Below are positions 12,814 through 24,955 of a DNA stretch of 64,000 nucleotides, in pieces. The position numbers and the translations under genes were made by a program. Each line of letters begins with the position of its first letter. Within the stretch, counting starts at the first letter, position 1. The stretch comes from Tribonema minus. Taxonomy: Eukaryota > Sar > Xanthophyceae > Tribonematales > Tribonemataceae. Where the stretch lies: contig JAFCMP010000040.1 in the NCBI GenBank assembly GCA_017506865.1, positions 310,001-374,000 of the forward strand, in the 5' to 3' direction. The notes beneath the pieces are model-generated. The model had not been told where the DNA came from, did not search any database, and worked only from the letters and a program-made list of their open reading frames with translations.

Positions 12814-13524
12814 GAGAGAGCTGCCTTGCACTGCTTTGTTATACATAATGTAGCTTGTACCACGGGTTCACCATGCTGGCTGCCGCCACTGGCAACCATT
12901 TCTCACTGATTCGACAAGCGGAGGTTTATGGTCATTGCTACTCCTCATGCTCTGCAGTGCAGGCCCATGTGTGTGTTTGTGTGTGTATGTGTGTCTGTGT
13001 GTCTGTGTGTGTTTGTCTGTGTGTGTGTGTGTGTGTGTCTGTTTCTTTGCTGATGCGCTCTTTGGATGCCGCCCAACAAGGTTCAAGCGTTTGCCCCTGT
13101 TCGTCATGTGCCATGTTTGAAAATGCTGGTGTTGTGAGTAGTTGTGCTGCTTTGCGTGGTCTGGCTTGCTGGCAGTAATGCAGTTGCCCCAAATGGCAGC
13201 TACAGAAGCTTGTTCCACGAATGGAAGAACGTGACAGATGGGCACTGCACATGTAGTGTAACAGCCTCTGGCAGTTTGACCTGAAATGATGGCCAGTCCT
13301 ATGGCATAATGGCAAAGGAACATTGTTCAAAGAACGGAGGTGCGTACAGAGGATGAAGTACTTTCGATCACCTCTAAAGCTGCAATAACTTACCACTCAC
13401 ACAAACCCATTGCCCTGGCCATTCACACGTGATACTCGACCCAAATTCACTTCAACAAGCGTACTTCAAGTGCACCAGGAGGAAGAAAAAAAAAAAAAAG
13501 GTGTGTAAAGCTCTGTGTGTTGAC
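12814..13524. other. intergenic region with a TG microsatellite
   Basis: Separates the RING gene from the Fcf2 gene, both on the + strand. It contains the TG repeat at 12968-13044 and a run of A at 13487-13499 just before the Fcf2 start. No gene seen. Confidence 0.5.
12968..13044. repeat. TG/GT microsatellite
   Basis: About 77 bp of alternating TG with occasional T or C interruptions. It generates long His/Thr ORFs on the - strand that are artefacts. A second, shorter GT tract lies in an intron of the RPP30 gene (about 37160-37203). Confidence 0.9.
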
Positions 13525-15288
13525 ATGGTGGGGACAAGGTCTTCATCGAGGCTCCGGGGCCAAGCATCAGGCGCAGATGCAGTTTCGGACGAGGCAGCCT
13601 TGGCAGAAGCCGCACGTAGCGAGCAACAAAACAGCCAGAGCAGCAGCAGCGAGGAAGCAAGTGACAGTGAACAGTTGGATGAATTTGTTAATCTGGCAGT
13701 GAAGGCTAGCAGCAGCAATACCGTTGCCTCCGATGCGGCCAGCAGCCTCACTGAGGTCAGCGGCAAAAGTCACCGAACTGTAGCGGCAACACACAGAGCC
13801 AGGACATTGCAGCTGAAGGTGCAGTCGCTCGATAGTGGACTGTCGGACACTGGGTACATCACGTACACAGCGGAAGGGCACAGTAAGGGCGCTCGTCTAT
13901 GTGCACCCGCTCAAGCTCCGTCGCGACTCTCAGCGGTGGGTGGTGTAAGTGACGTCTACAACAACACCCCAGGTTCAGCTGTGCCAGCTCTTCACAAGGT
14001 CAGCTTGTGTGATTGCGTTTGCGATGAACTCATGTGTACAGCAGCATGTGTGCTAAAAATAGATTCGTCAACCATGCTTTTTCAGTTCTTATGTTGTTGC
14101 GTTGCTCACGCTGCATCTGCAGAATGCCTGCAGTGTGTATGGGAGTGAAATACCAGCGTCTATGCAAGTGCTGCACTCCTGAAACATGTCGTGTGATTGC
14201 AAGCTGATCACAAAGTTGCTTGGTTGTTCCATGTGTTCAATCATGTTATTCTTATGTGCCGTGGTGCCTCCTCACTCACCAGGTGCGAGAGGTGCGAACA
14301 GGGGGCAAGACAGCAGGGAAGGGCTGGTTTGATATGCATGGGGGTGAGGTGACAGCGGAGCTGAAGCGCGATATTGCTCTGGTGCGCATGAGGGGCTACT
14401 TGTCCACCAACAGGTTCTACAAGGCACCGGAGGTAAGCATGAGGGGACAGTGACTACAGAGTCGTACATGCCTCCTGAAGGGCACACACGCTTGCTGCAC
14501 ATGCACCAGCATCAACGTTAACATCACTACACCATTTACCACTCTGATGGTTCCTGATTCAAAGCTCACCAGCGAGTTGGACCAATGTGCACACTGTATG
14601 ATACTAATGCTGCACCTTGAGCAGTCAAGTGATAAATGTTGTAAAGTAGTACTCTTGTGGCTGAATCTCTCTGGCATCATCTGTCATGATGCAACAAAAT
14701 TTTGCAGTGCAGTCTGGTGCCTTCTGGTTGCCGGTGGTCTTGCGAATAGCGCTCTAAACATGTTGCAGCATAGAGTGACCAGTAGTCACCTTCAGCTGTC
14801 AGTCATTGCTGTTGACTGTGAATTTCTGCGTTCTACTTCCATGCTTAGTGTGCAGCCCACAGCTGGCCAGCTGCACATCTGGTTGGACTAGGTTGCGTGT
14901 ACTTAGTATATCAGGCCGGCAGGATGATGCTAATGATGCCAAGGGTATGGTTGAGGTAGGGGAGTCTCAGTTGTCTGCTCACATCATGTGTGAGTGTAAC
15001 AAAGTAATGATGATGCCCCCAAATCACATTCGTGTGCTGCAGGTTGGGCTACGAGGTCCAGAGCTGGTGCAGCTTGGAACGGTCATTGAGGGGCCAACAG
15101 AATACCGCACAGCAAGACTCACCAAGAAGCAGAGGCGAGCCACAATTGCTGACGAACTGCTAGCAGACGAGCAGGTCAAGCAGTACGCCAAGGTCATGAA
15201 CAAGAAGATTGCAAGTCAGAGACAGGGCAGGAAACGCACCGTGAAGCAGAAAATGCTCGCTTTTGGCGGCAAGCGGAAGCCAAAATGA
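13525..15288 (+). CDS. FCF2: rRNA-processing factor Fcf2 / DNTTIP2 family
   Basis: The Fcf2 core is clear over two exons. Exon 2 (14283-14432) reads GKGWFDMHGGEVTAELKRD and ends RFYKAPE. Exon 3 (15043-15288) reads QLGTVIEGPTEYRTARLTKK, then RATIADELLADEQVKQY, and ends in a Lys/Arg tail (RKRTVKQKMLAFGGKRKPK). Exon 1 starts at MVGTRSSSRLRG (13525) and is acidic and Ser-rich. Its end is ambiguous: donor GGT/GTAAGT at 13944 or AAG/GTCAGC at 13998, both phase 0, giving about 271 or 289 residues. Known members (yeast Fcf2, human DNTTIP2) are nucleolar and needed for early 18S pre-rRNA cleavage. The signature WFDM and EGPTE-RLTKK motifs are intact. The upstream in-frame Met at 13429 is less likely because it would run through a poly-lysine artefact. 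Confidence 0.85.
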
Positions 15289-16164
15289 CAATACAATTCC
15301 GGCTGAGCAGATTGCTCCGCATTGTCTTCTGGTTTTCACGTGTTCACGTTCCTGTTTAAGCCTGATCGTCTGACGCTAAAGTTGCTGTGTATACCCCTTC
15401 ACCGTCAGTAGCTTTCTGCAGGGCTGGCAGACTGTACCATTGGTTTGCGATGTACCCCGAGATGCCATTTGGCGGCGGCGGCGTTTGAGTGGTTGTCGTT
15501 GCGACACTTTCAGACTGTCATACGACATGTAGATTCTAGACAGCTAGATGCCAATCATCTGGGCTTTTTCGCGCCCTGAGCGAGAATTAATAAAAAGTAC
15601 ATGAGGAAAAGCTTTGTGCAAATTCAGAGTGAGTGAGCATAATGTGTGTGACCAAAACAGTGGAACACCGACTCTGTTGAGCATCGGCATGACTCGGACT
15701 CTACATAGTTGCAGTCAGGGCGCCCGGCTAAACTATATGGGGGGTTGGCGCAACATTAGCCTCCCCCCTGAGGCTAAACCTGGTTTAGCCCTGAGGCGCA
15801 ACGGCGCAACCCTTTGACGCTGTATGTAGCTCAACAAAATACGAGGCTTGAACGCGCCATTGATCTTATTTGCATCATTGGGTCCTTGCTAGGTGCTTAC
15901 CATGCGATGTTCATGCCAGGAAAGCACTCCAGATATACTAACCCTAACTCTTACTCGAGCTTAACCCTATAGCACCCCCTTGGAGCGCAAGGGGGCGCAA
16001 GGGCGGGGCTAAACCCTCGAGGCGGGAGGTTTAGCCCGGAGGGCTAAAGAGGTTTAGCCCGGAGGAGCCCTGATGTTTGCAGAAGGCTACGCACGCCGTG
16101 TTAAGCAACCTATCGCCACCGCACACACGCTGCGGAACAGCGAAGGCGGCAGACAGAAAAGGAT
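15289..16164. other. intergenic region rich in GGTTTAGCC motifs
   Basis: Apart from the repeat cluster described at 15722-16070, I see no gene. It contains the promoter of the plastid-protein gene. Confidence 0.5.
15722..16070. repeat. cluster of GGCTAAACC / GGTTTAGCC motifs with telomere-like pieces
   Basis: The 9-mer GGCTAAACC or its complement recurs several times, including a tight hairpin at 15772-15790 (GGCTAAACC, T, GGTTTAGCC). It is mixed with GGCGCAA blocks and with CTAACCCTAAC/TTAACCCTA pieces near 15938-15970. Similar text (CTGGCTAAACCTCCGCCC, then TTGCGCC) occurs at about 54035-54060. The clustering suggests a family of small GC-rich palindromic repeats. Confidence 0.6.
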
Positions 16165-19100
16165 ATGCCGGGCTCAGCAATGCGACGTCGCACGCTGGTC
16201 GCCATGGTGGCGTGCTCTGTATTGTCCGATGCTTTCGTGCTGCTACCTGGCACTGTGCCAACCGCACGTTCAGCCGTGGGCAGCAGTCGGCCTTCGACAG
16301 CCATAGCTCCTGCGCGGAGGCAACAGCCACGAATTGTGCTCCAGGCTGGCGCCTTCAGTGGCGATGTTGCCTACGAACAATTCCTCGGCGAGCTCATCTT
16401 CTCGTCCAATGAGCCAGCATACGACATCGCTAAGAACTTCGATAGGTCTTCGGACCCTGAGTTCAGAGCCTGGCTGAAGGGCAAGTACGAGGGCTGCACT
16501 GATCTAGAGGAGCGCGCTGCACTACGATCGCTTTCCGAGATGATCGATGCTGTGCTGGCGAAGTTGGAGGCGGCGGCAGCTGACTTCGAGGAGGAAGGCG
16601 GTATCGCTGACGCTGAATTCAGCGAAGTGGGGCAGCCAGCGGGTGCTGCGTCGTCTGCGCCCGCAAGTGGCACGCCTGGTAAGCGACAATGTCGCTCTGC
16701 TCCCAGTTAGAGTGCCCTTGATGTTTCACCAACAACAATGTTGGAAGACGTTGGATGTGTGTGTTTGATGTGCTGTGCTGGTCAGCAGCCGCTGCATCCC
16801 TCATTGTGCAGCATTCATCGGTGCCTCACATTATTACAGTCGCTCAGCCACCCCTGCACACGGGTCGGCCATGTATCTGCAGCTGATGTATGAATGTAGT
16901 TTCATGTACCGATTATGATGGCTGGCAACATCCTAATTGTTATTACATCGCATCAATTCCTTCAGACTTTGGCCATGGTATGATGCATGAGACAGTATCA
17001 TGACAATGCCTCAGTCTGCAACACGTCCCAGGCGACATTTCGTTGAAAATTTGATGTACCTGACGTAGCTTCTGTTGCCCGCCTCTCCTGTTTTGCAGTG
17101 ATGCGCAGCAACGACGACATTTTTGATGACATGCGCAACCTTCAGGCTGGCGCCGGCAACCAGTCACCGGAAACTGCTGAGGAAGCTGCTGCGGAGGCTG
17201 CAAGGAGGAAGGGCAGTCCCTGGGACTCTGTGCCAGAAGCTGTGCGGCAGTCATATGAACAAGTCCTCAAGACCATTATCGACAGACCTGATTCTGTAAG
17301 TGTCTACCGTGCGATATAAATGATGGGTACATGGTGGTTGCATAAGTTATATGCTGGCTAGTGCTGTGCAACCTAAATGAACAGTGCAACGAGTCAAACT
17401 TGACAGGACGTTATTGTTGCACGACTGGGGCATAAGCATTACATGTTGTCTAGTCCATCTGGTCCCGTTGACCCTTCGAATGCTTATGAATCAGAAAATG
17501 TGGAAGTTGTGAAGAGTTGCGAATCGGTCCACCAACTGTCTGAATTGCAGTCGGACGGACGTATTGTCCGTGCAAACAATACATCCAATACGGATTTTGG
17601 CAACTACCGCCATCTTTGACCGTCTTTTCCTTTCAGCCGGTCTTGCCAGTCAGACAGCGTCGTAGTCAGACAGCGTCGTATGACCTGTCTACATTTCACC
17701 CATGACCCTGCTAGGCTACGGTCTGACTTGTTGTAGGACAGCAACAGTGCTCGCGCAGGTACCATATTATAATGAAGTAAGTAGGTCTCTTCTAACGAAT
17801 CCATTGTGCTGTCAGGTCTATCGTGGAGGTTTGCAAGTGCTTTGAGGTGCAAGTTTTTTATGCTATAAGTGTTGCTGTCTGACACGAGCTGTATGCACAG
17901 TCCCAGGCAAGTAGCGGACGTAAACCCTTTGCCTGTCTCAGTGTACCTACAACGAAGGGCGATACCACAACTTCATGCTGCATGGCAAGCGCGCCACATG
18001 CACTTTATTTCCCAGACTTCAAACTTGAAATGAAGTTGAAGTGATAGCCTCGCCACCTACAGTCAGCGCGGCAGCAGCACTCGTCGTGGCATTGTATGTG
18101 AGGCACACGCCTGGTGCTGCATTGATATTAGCTGTGCGAGCCATTTGATAAAATAAGCCGAAATTTGGTTCTCTGAGTTTCCGCTTGTCGGCTATGCCGT
18201 CTAGCCGAAAACGAGCTGGTCAGCCGGTTTCGGCGCGTAACCTTGGGAGTTAACTGTGCTGAAGCCTGTTGCTGCACGTAGAGTTGTTGTATAGTTAGCG
18301 ACCCCAATGCAAACGGCTGTGCTTCTGATGCTTTGGCTGTAAGTGCGGTGCTTTGGTTTGAAACTGGCACTCCAACAGTGAACGCGAAGATGGATGATTA
18401 AGCCATGTTCCACATGGACCACGGTCCCACCAAATTGCAACCAGTGTGTGCTGATCATGAGAAGTACTGTTGTTGCTACGAACCATACCACACTGATATG
18501 TGACAGTTTGTGCTCATGCGCTCCTGTTGTGTGTTGTGCAATCGACGCTACAGATCACCTTGACGGACGCAGTAGAGGCTGCTTACAACAAGTGCGACAT
18601 TCAGTTCCTGGCTCTACTGAAGGAGAAGATGGCCAGTGCTTCTGGTGACTCTAAAGTCCAGCTCGTGGAGGTGGCAGATGAGGTCAACAATGCCATGCAG
18701 CGCCGCATGAGCTCAGCTACTAGCAAGCTTCAGACAATACTCAGCGCTGGCAACCCCATTGCTATTGAGGTACGTAAGCAGTCTGGCATGGTTGGTTGCA
18801 GGTGGAAGTTTGGTATGGTGTATGAACATGCATGACGTCTATCACAAATCTATATGCTATGACAGACATTGCAGGACAGGGCAAACAACAAGTCACACTA
18901 CACTACACTACATCCCACATGTCTCCGCAGCATGCTGCCATTTGTACAGTATACTCATGCGCAATTCTTGTATAGTCTTCCAGTCGGTGATAGCGTTGTG
19001 CTACTGTACCACTTGCATGACCACAACATAATAGTCAAGTCATTCCGCATCATCTGATGTGCACCACAGTCACATGATGCGCTGAACCGCAGCCTATGTT

Positions 19101-21216
19101 ACCAGTTTGTGTTTCATGCCAGTCGTCTACTTGGGGTTAGGGTCTGGGTCCCTGAATCTAACCCTGTTCAGGCACCAATGCGGCCAACCTTTATGTCTCC
19201 TTTCAACGATAAAGAGTCTCACTCGCATCAGTACAGTTGTATGCTCCACGATATGATAGTTTGTTTTGGTGTGGCAGCGACGTTTGAAGATGTGTATGTA
19301 CACCAGCAAGTCATGTACATTACCGTTGCGGCTGATTCTGACAGCTTTGATGTGTGATACACGCACGTGCCAACAAGCATGTAAATTCACCGGAAATGCT
19401 CAGGAAGTGTTGACTTACTTGCCACTGTTGTGCACATGTCAAAACTTTACCACAATGTCACTTCATAGACACAACCTCTGCCACTGCATTTCTTGTGTTC
19501 ATTTTCAGGCGGCTGCTGCTAAGTTGGCTCGAGCGGGTGAGGCAGACGATGCGCTAGTGCTGCTGCTGGAGGCTAACCTTCAAGAGGCACACAAGGCAGG
19601 ACCACAGGGAGCCGGCGCGGTTAGGGTGCTTACCAACGTCAAGTAAGTCCTACCTGATGTTTTTTTTTACTGTGTCTGTTGTCTGTTACTTGTGATTACC
19701 ACGCAACGCGTTTGGGTTCTCTATCATGGAGTGCTGCTTTGTCATCTCAAACTACTACATGCGCAACAGGATGACACCAGGAGACAAAATATCATTCACG
19801 AGCGATGTTTTTTCATGTGACGTGTGTGTAGGAGCAGGACAGGACAGTTGTGGCCTATGAGACGTCAGCTATCAACGCTTTTAGTTCGCACATGTGGCAG
19901 CTGTTTCCCTACACAGACTGCTCTTGAGAACACATTCAAATCTTGCTCAGGTACGTGTTGAAACGTATATGCACAGCCAGCTCACTGCTGTTGTTGTGAG
20001 CTATGTACCGTCTTTTCGCTCTTCAAGCGTAAGGGGCACCTGATTGAGAACATACCCAAACCTATTCAAGCCTGGGGATGCGTACGCCAACATCCATCTA
20101 AGCCGCCCCCTTTGGATCTGCCGTGCGCGCATGGCGTTGATTCACACCCTTGGTCATGAGCACGTCAGTCTACAAGAGAGCCCTGCGAACAGAACAGCGA
20201 CTCGCAAAGCACCAGACGACGATAGTCAGCTGTGTACAGAACGAACATCAACCACGCCACAGCTACTGAGGCCGCAGGCACCCTCCTGAATCTCAAAACC
20301 AGAACTTTAACTTCAAGGGAAGTAACAGAAAACGTGTAGGGACCCCCTCGTGGGGGCCATTGTGGGGCCCATTGGGCCTGATTTGTGTTGCTTAACCCAT
20401 AGGGCTACTACACAGGTCATGTTTGAAAGCCCAGGATACAAAGCCTTGTTCCAGTTTGCTTGTCCAATGTATACAGACGCCTGAGTTCATCAGCTAGTAT
20501 AGGTGCCCCCGGCCTGAACAGCCAGAAGTTGGTCATTATCTTTGATCACTCGTGCGTGCGGCGGCTTGAAGCTCTGACAATGTGTGCAATTGCATCACGA
20601 GTGGGAAGATGGGCCAACTTGGCGTTGCTTGCTTGCTTGCGCGCTGTCTGTGTGTCTCACATACATCCCCCCCCCCCTCTTTCTCCCCTTGCACTCATTT
20701 ACCAGGAATATCCTACAGGCAGAAATCGATCGCAAGCTGGAGCCTGAGAAGCGCCTGTTGAAGCAGTGCCTGCGATGCGATACAGCAGAAGAAATGGAGG
20801 CGGTGCTGCATGAGGCATTCAGGCCACGTGTCAAGCTGCAACTGGCTGAGAACAAGGAGAGCAGTGATGAACCCCTTGTGGCACCACCCGCATTCATCGC
20901 AGCGGTGCGCAACCTCAAGTTGAACTTTGGAAATGTAGGCGAGGACGAGACGGAGTTTGCAGACAAGGTGGATGTGATCATTTCGACCGCAGAGAAGGTG
21001 GCAACGGCCTTGTATGGCGAGAGCATGAGTCCCAAGGATCAACAGGACAGGGCATGGCGAGAGCACGGTGCCAGTGTGTGGGATCTTGAGAAGCTAGAGA
21101 ATGACGCCATGTTAAGGGGGGAGGAGATGCCATGGGCAAACGACAAGTATGACACTATGTTGCCAAATCTCAACAAAGGTGACAAGTCTGGCGAGTTCAA
21201 GATTGGTGGCTCGTAG
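16165..21216 (+). CDS. plastid-targeted helical protein (resembles plant At4g37920)
   Basis: Five exons (16165-16678, 17099-17295, 18554-18769, 19509-19642, 20706-21216) join with matching phases to give 523 residues. The N-terminus (MRRRTLVAMVACSVLSDAFV) is a signal peptide with Phe just after the cleavage point, followed by a Ser/Thr/Arg-rich transit peptide: the leader used for secondary red plastids. The mature part is helical and acidic: DPEFRAWLKGKYEGC, DSVPEAVRQSYEQVLKTIID, then a C-terminal region where DDALVLLLEANLQEAHKAG and EPEKRLLKQCLRCDTAEEME line up in order with the end of the plant chloroplast protein At4g37920 (called endoribonuclease E-like), as I remember it. Function is unknown and that name is itself weakly supported. 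The stop is followed by the second copy of the 47-bp repeat. Confidence 0.75.
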
Positions 21217-21299
21217 ACACTTTGAATGGTCTGTTCCAGCTCACTCTGATGCGCTTCAATATATGCACACACACGATATGCAACGCGCTTCAATATGTG

Positions 21300-21350
21300 T
21301 TTTGAGCCTTTTTATTGCTCTGCCCTTTGCTTAATGGCTGATTACTTGGG
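21300..21350. repeat. short dispersed repeat, copy 2
   Basis: Matches 1529-1575 (TTGAGCC, GCTCTGCCCT, ATTACTTGGG in the same order). See that entry. Confidence 0.4.
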
Positions 21351-21807
21351 TACCATAGGCTATTCATAGCACACGACACACATGTGTTTTTTCGACAAGG
21401 TATTGCCCATCGCTGGATTGTTTACACAACAATTGACGATCAGCACAAGCTTTGCGCTCACATGTCTTTGTGAAAACTGTGTCTAGTGTGTCGCCTGCGC
21501 AATGTACATGGGCATTGTATGCAGTATATGCTGAACTCATGTGCAGGCTTGTATTCGCGTATGACAACGCATGTGCACTCTTAAAACACAATTTTGCGGT
21601 GCATGGAGGGCAGGGCAGGGCCACAGGTTCAACACAAAGTGCAAGTCAGCATGACCACATGTATGCATGGCTTGCCTGACCTGAGTCGTGACACTATCGT
21701 ATACCTCTGAGATACAGGAGCTGTATCGAAGCGAGAGGGGTATGTGTGATATGGGGCAGGGAGGTCAACCAGGCCATGGGGGGTATTGAGGGTGCAGATC
21801 GCGATAC

Positions 21808-22170
21808 GTGCCAAGCGCCATATTGCAATGCGCTGCACGCGGTCAGCGCTGCCTGTGCAGCAACATCCTATGTGCTGGGGAGCCAGCGCTAGAATAAGCT
21901 CGCAGCTTCCTGGGTGTTCCCAGAGGGAGAGGCAACTGAGCCCCAGCGCGCTGATTCGTGAACGGTTGGCATGGTGCGCATGTACGCATACCCCGAACCC
22001 CATATTTGGGCCAGCCTGGCCCAAATATCTCGTGGGCCAGGTAGGCCACGTCATCCGCTGAGAACTGCGCTGCTGCCGCACCCGAAGAGACACTCATTGT
22101 GCCCAGCAAAGCGCCCTGGTGGCGTACGACAGCTACTACACCAGCAGAGCGTTGGCGGATAGGGCGAGGC
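21808..22170. repeat. dispersed repeat, copy A, with a 27-bp palindrome
   Basis: Two parts are repeated elsewhere. Bases 21994-22170 match the reverse complement of 31021-31212 almost base for base (a few single-base differences and one small insertion in copy B). Bases 21808-21960 match the reverse complement of about 63118-63240. At 22002-22028 lies a perfect palindrome with 13-base arms (ATATTTGGGCCAG and its complement) around one base; copy B has it too. On the - strand the shared part can encode SADDVAYLAHEIFGPGWPKY, so it may derive from a gene fragment. Confidence 0.8.
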
Positions 22171-24689
22171 TTGTAGAGCTTGATACACTGACAACTTTTG
22201 AGGCCTTGGCGACCGCCACAGCTCTCCAGGTGCGGCGTCACGCGAAATGCACCTCTCCCTGCGCCAACTGTCGTTGCCGCACTACTGCTTGTCTGTGTGT
22301 TCACGTTGGACAAGTTGCTTGTGCACCATTGAGTGAAGCACACAGCACCAAGCAACGCATCAAGTTACGTGCATTCATAAGTATGCGCTTTGATCCTGCG
22401 TGAGCACAAAACGTATTCGCTTTTGCTGAATTCAGTTCCTGTTGTGGCGCCACAGATCCTGAGATGGAACAGCTCCAGGAGCTGGCAGCGCCTTCGTTAC
22501 AGACTGCTGCGGTCCACAACGTGACAGACGCTGAGGTACGTGTCTGGTTCCTCTGTTAAGGAGTGTATATACCTGCCTGTAATGCAATACTTGCCTTCAT
22601 CTGTACAGCATCCCTGCCTGATAGCTTTGCTATTTTCTGCCTCGCCATTTTCAGGTCTGTGCTGACCTCAACAGCAGGCTGTTTGCAACCCGGCAGCATG
22701 CCATCGATGCGGTGCAGACGTATGCTGCCAGTGCTGGCTTCAAGGTATACTGCAAGAGCAAACAACGCAGCCCTCCTCTGTTCTGGATTATCTGCCATTG
22801 TGCTGGCAAACCGCCTCGCAAGCGCTCAGAGACGCACCCAGAAGCGCAGCGTTGTGCAGTCGCAAGCACATGCATCAAGTGCGAGTGCCAGTGGCTTGTA
22901 AAGCTCAGACAACAGTCAGTGTCAAAGGAGCAGCACACAGCACCAGATGAGAACTCATGCCAGAATGCCAGCCAGGAGCCACCATGGGTAATTTCCCAAC
23001 TCACATCATTCCACGACGGCCACAATCACGCGCTGAGTGCCATGACTGAACCGGTGGCGCCACCTGGTAATACAGGTCGCATCATCACCAGGGAAGACCT
23101 CACGGATGACATCATCCAGAACGTCAGGAACTGGAGTGCCGCACCAACTATGAGTGGCAGGGTGCTTCAGCAGACTGTCGTGACTCATCATTTTCGGTGG
23201 TGACTTCACAGCGGTTTTTGATCAATCAGCTCTCGCCCTGCTGAACAACACAAAATCTGACGTCAGAGCACGCATTGCGTTCACCAAGGGTGATAGCAAA
23301 GAGTTCATCGCAGCGCTCTGCGAGGTGAAGGCCAACGGAGGATACGCATCATACGACCTTCAGGAGGACTGCACGTTCAGGCGCGCTTTTTGGGCTACTC
23401 AGGAGCAGGTCGAGCGCGCTATGGAATTTGGCCTAGATGTAATCCAACAGGTATGCTGCTGTTACTGCACCGGTGATGCTTCCATGGCTGCTGCACTCAA
23501 CTCATGCAGCATCATGACGTACCTAGTCTCAAGGCAGTATACTTTGTCCCTCTTGCCACCCCATGGTCTGAATATTTTGACGATGTACTGTATGTAATTG
23601 CCAGTGCGCTGCAATTGACTGGTGTCACCGTGTCATTGTCATCGCTTACTACTTGATCAGCAGCTGCCTCTGGAAAACCCAGCACCAATGCGGTCACAGT
23701 GTGCATACTGAAACTCATATTTGCCCAAATGATTTGGCTCAGCTACATTCGCACACCATGATGGAGGTGGTCATCAACGGCTCATAGGAAATTATCGCTG
23801 TATGACGAAATGACAACACATCATGTTCCGCTCAACTTCTATGCTTTTGTGCCGCCTGTGCAGGACTGCACTTTTGGCACCACCAAGTATGGCCTGCCAC
23901 TGAGCGTGATCGTTGGCGTGAACGGCGAGAGCAAGTGAGCAGTATGTGATAATGCTGAATGCATGCCGTCACCAAACTACGGTGATTGACATGGCAGTCA
24001 GCGATACTGTATAGCTGCCAAATGCTGATGGACTACACTGCTTTTTCACTGTTCTTAACAATTGACTGCATGTTGCTGAGCAATGCATTCATTTTCTCAC
24101 TGCGACTCATTGCGGCGCTCTTGGTGTACAGGACACGACTCTTCTGCCAGGCAGTCTTGGACAAGGAGGACACAGAGGCATTCACGTGGTTCTTTGACCA
24201 CTACGTGAAAATGGTGAACGGCAAGCACCCTCGTGTGTGCTTCACAGACAGGTGTGCGAATTATGGTGGGGATGTCAATGATATCATTGTCAGTGTGCCC
24301 AGTAGCCCGCCTTGCGCACAGCCGTCTCACATGCGCATGCAACATCTGCTTTTCACCTCCATTGCAGGGATTTTGCTGCGGAAGCTGCCATGGGGCTTTC
24401 CTGGCCAGGAACAGTGCACCTCATCTGCGAGTGGCACTTCATCAAGAATGTGAAGGAGAAGCTCAAGGGGAAGCTGGGCGATTCAACATGGCAGGCAAGT
24501 GCAAAATTTGCTTGCCCGCTTGACTTGATGTTGCATTACTGCATAGCTGGGGCATAATTTTAATTTCACGTAGGCATTGCAACATGGGCTCATAATATTC
24601 ATTTCCCCGTCTTTGACTGCGTGGGAGGGGTTATTCTTCTACATTCTGCTGAGAACCGTGTGACGAATGGCAAACGTTCAACTTGAAGG

Positions 24690-24955
24690 TGAAGTTGCCA
24701 ATCCGGAAGTGATGCACGCATTGAAGTGTTTCACCTTGGTGAACGTGACGTAGGGAAATACGTTGAAAACTACGCTCATGCTATCTGTATGTAAAATAAC
24801 ATACTCAAATGTATGGCAAATGTTTACTCTGAAGTTGCCAATCCGGAATGGTGATGCGCGCATTGAAGTATTTGACTTGGTGAACGTGGCGTAGAGAATT
24901 TTTTTGCAAACTGCGCGCATGCTATCTGTATGTTAAATATCATACTCAAATGTTT
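24690..24955. repeat. tandem duplication inside a transposase intron
   Basis: Two diverged copies of about 140 bp: 24690-24829 and 24830-24955. Each begins TGAAGTTGCCAATCCGGAA and ends with CATGCTATCTGTATGT followed by CATACTCAAATG. Confidence 0.85.

Larger units (their letters stand above)
21217..22463. other. intergenic, mostly mobile-element debris
   Basis: Between the plastid-protein gene and the transposase. It holds the 21300-21350 short repeat and a larger dispersed repeat at 21808-22170. I could not identify a clear terminal inverted repeat for the transposase by eye. Confidence 0.5.

Noticed and set aside
12868-13396. Two - strand ORFs with His/Thr runs
   Set aside because: They are translations of the TG microsatellite.
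23177-23211. A 35-nt mini-intron to fix the transposase frame
   Set aside because: The GT donors available leave phases that do not match the acceptor, and 35 nt is shorter than any other intron here.
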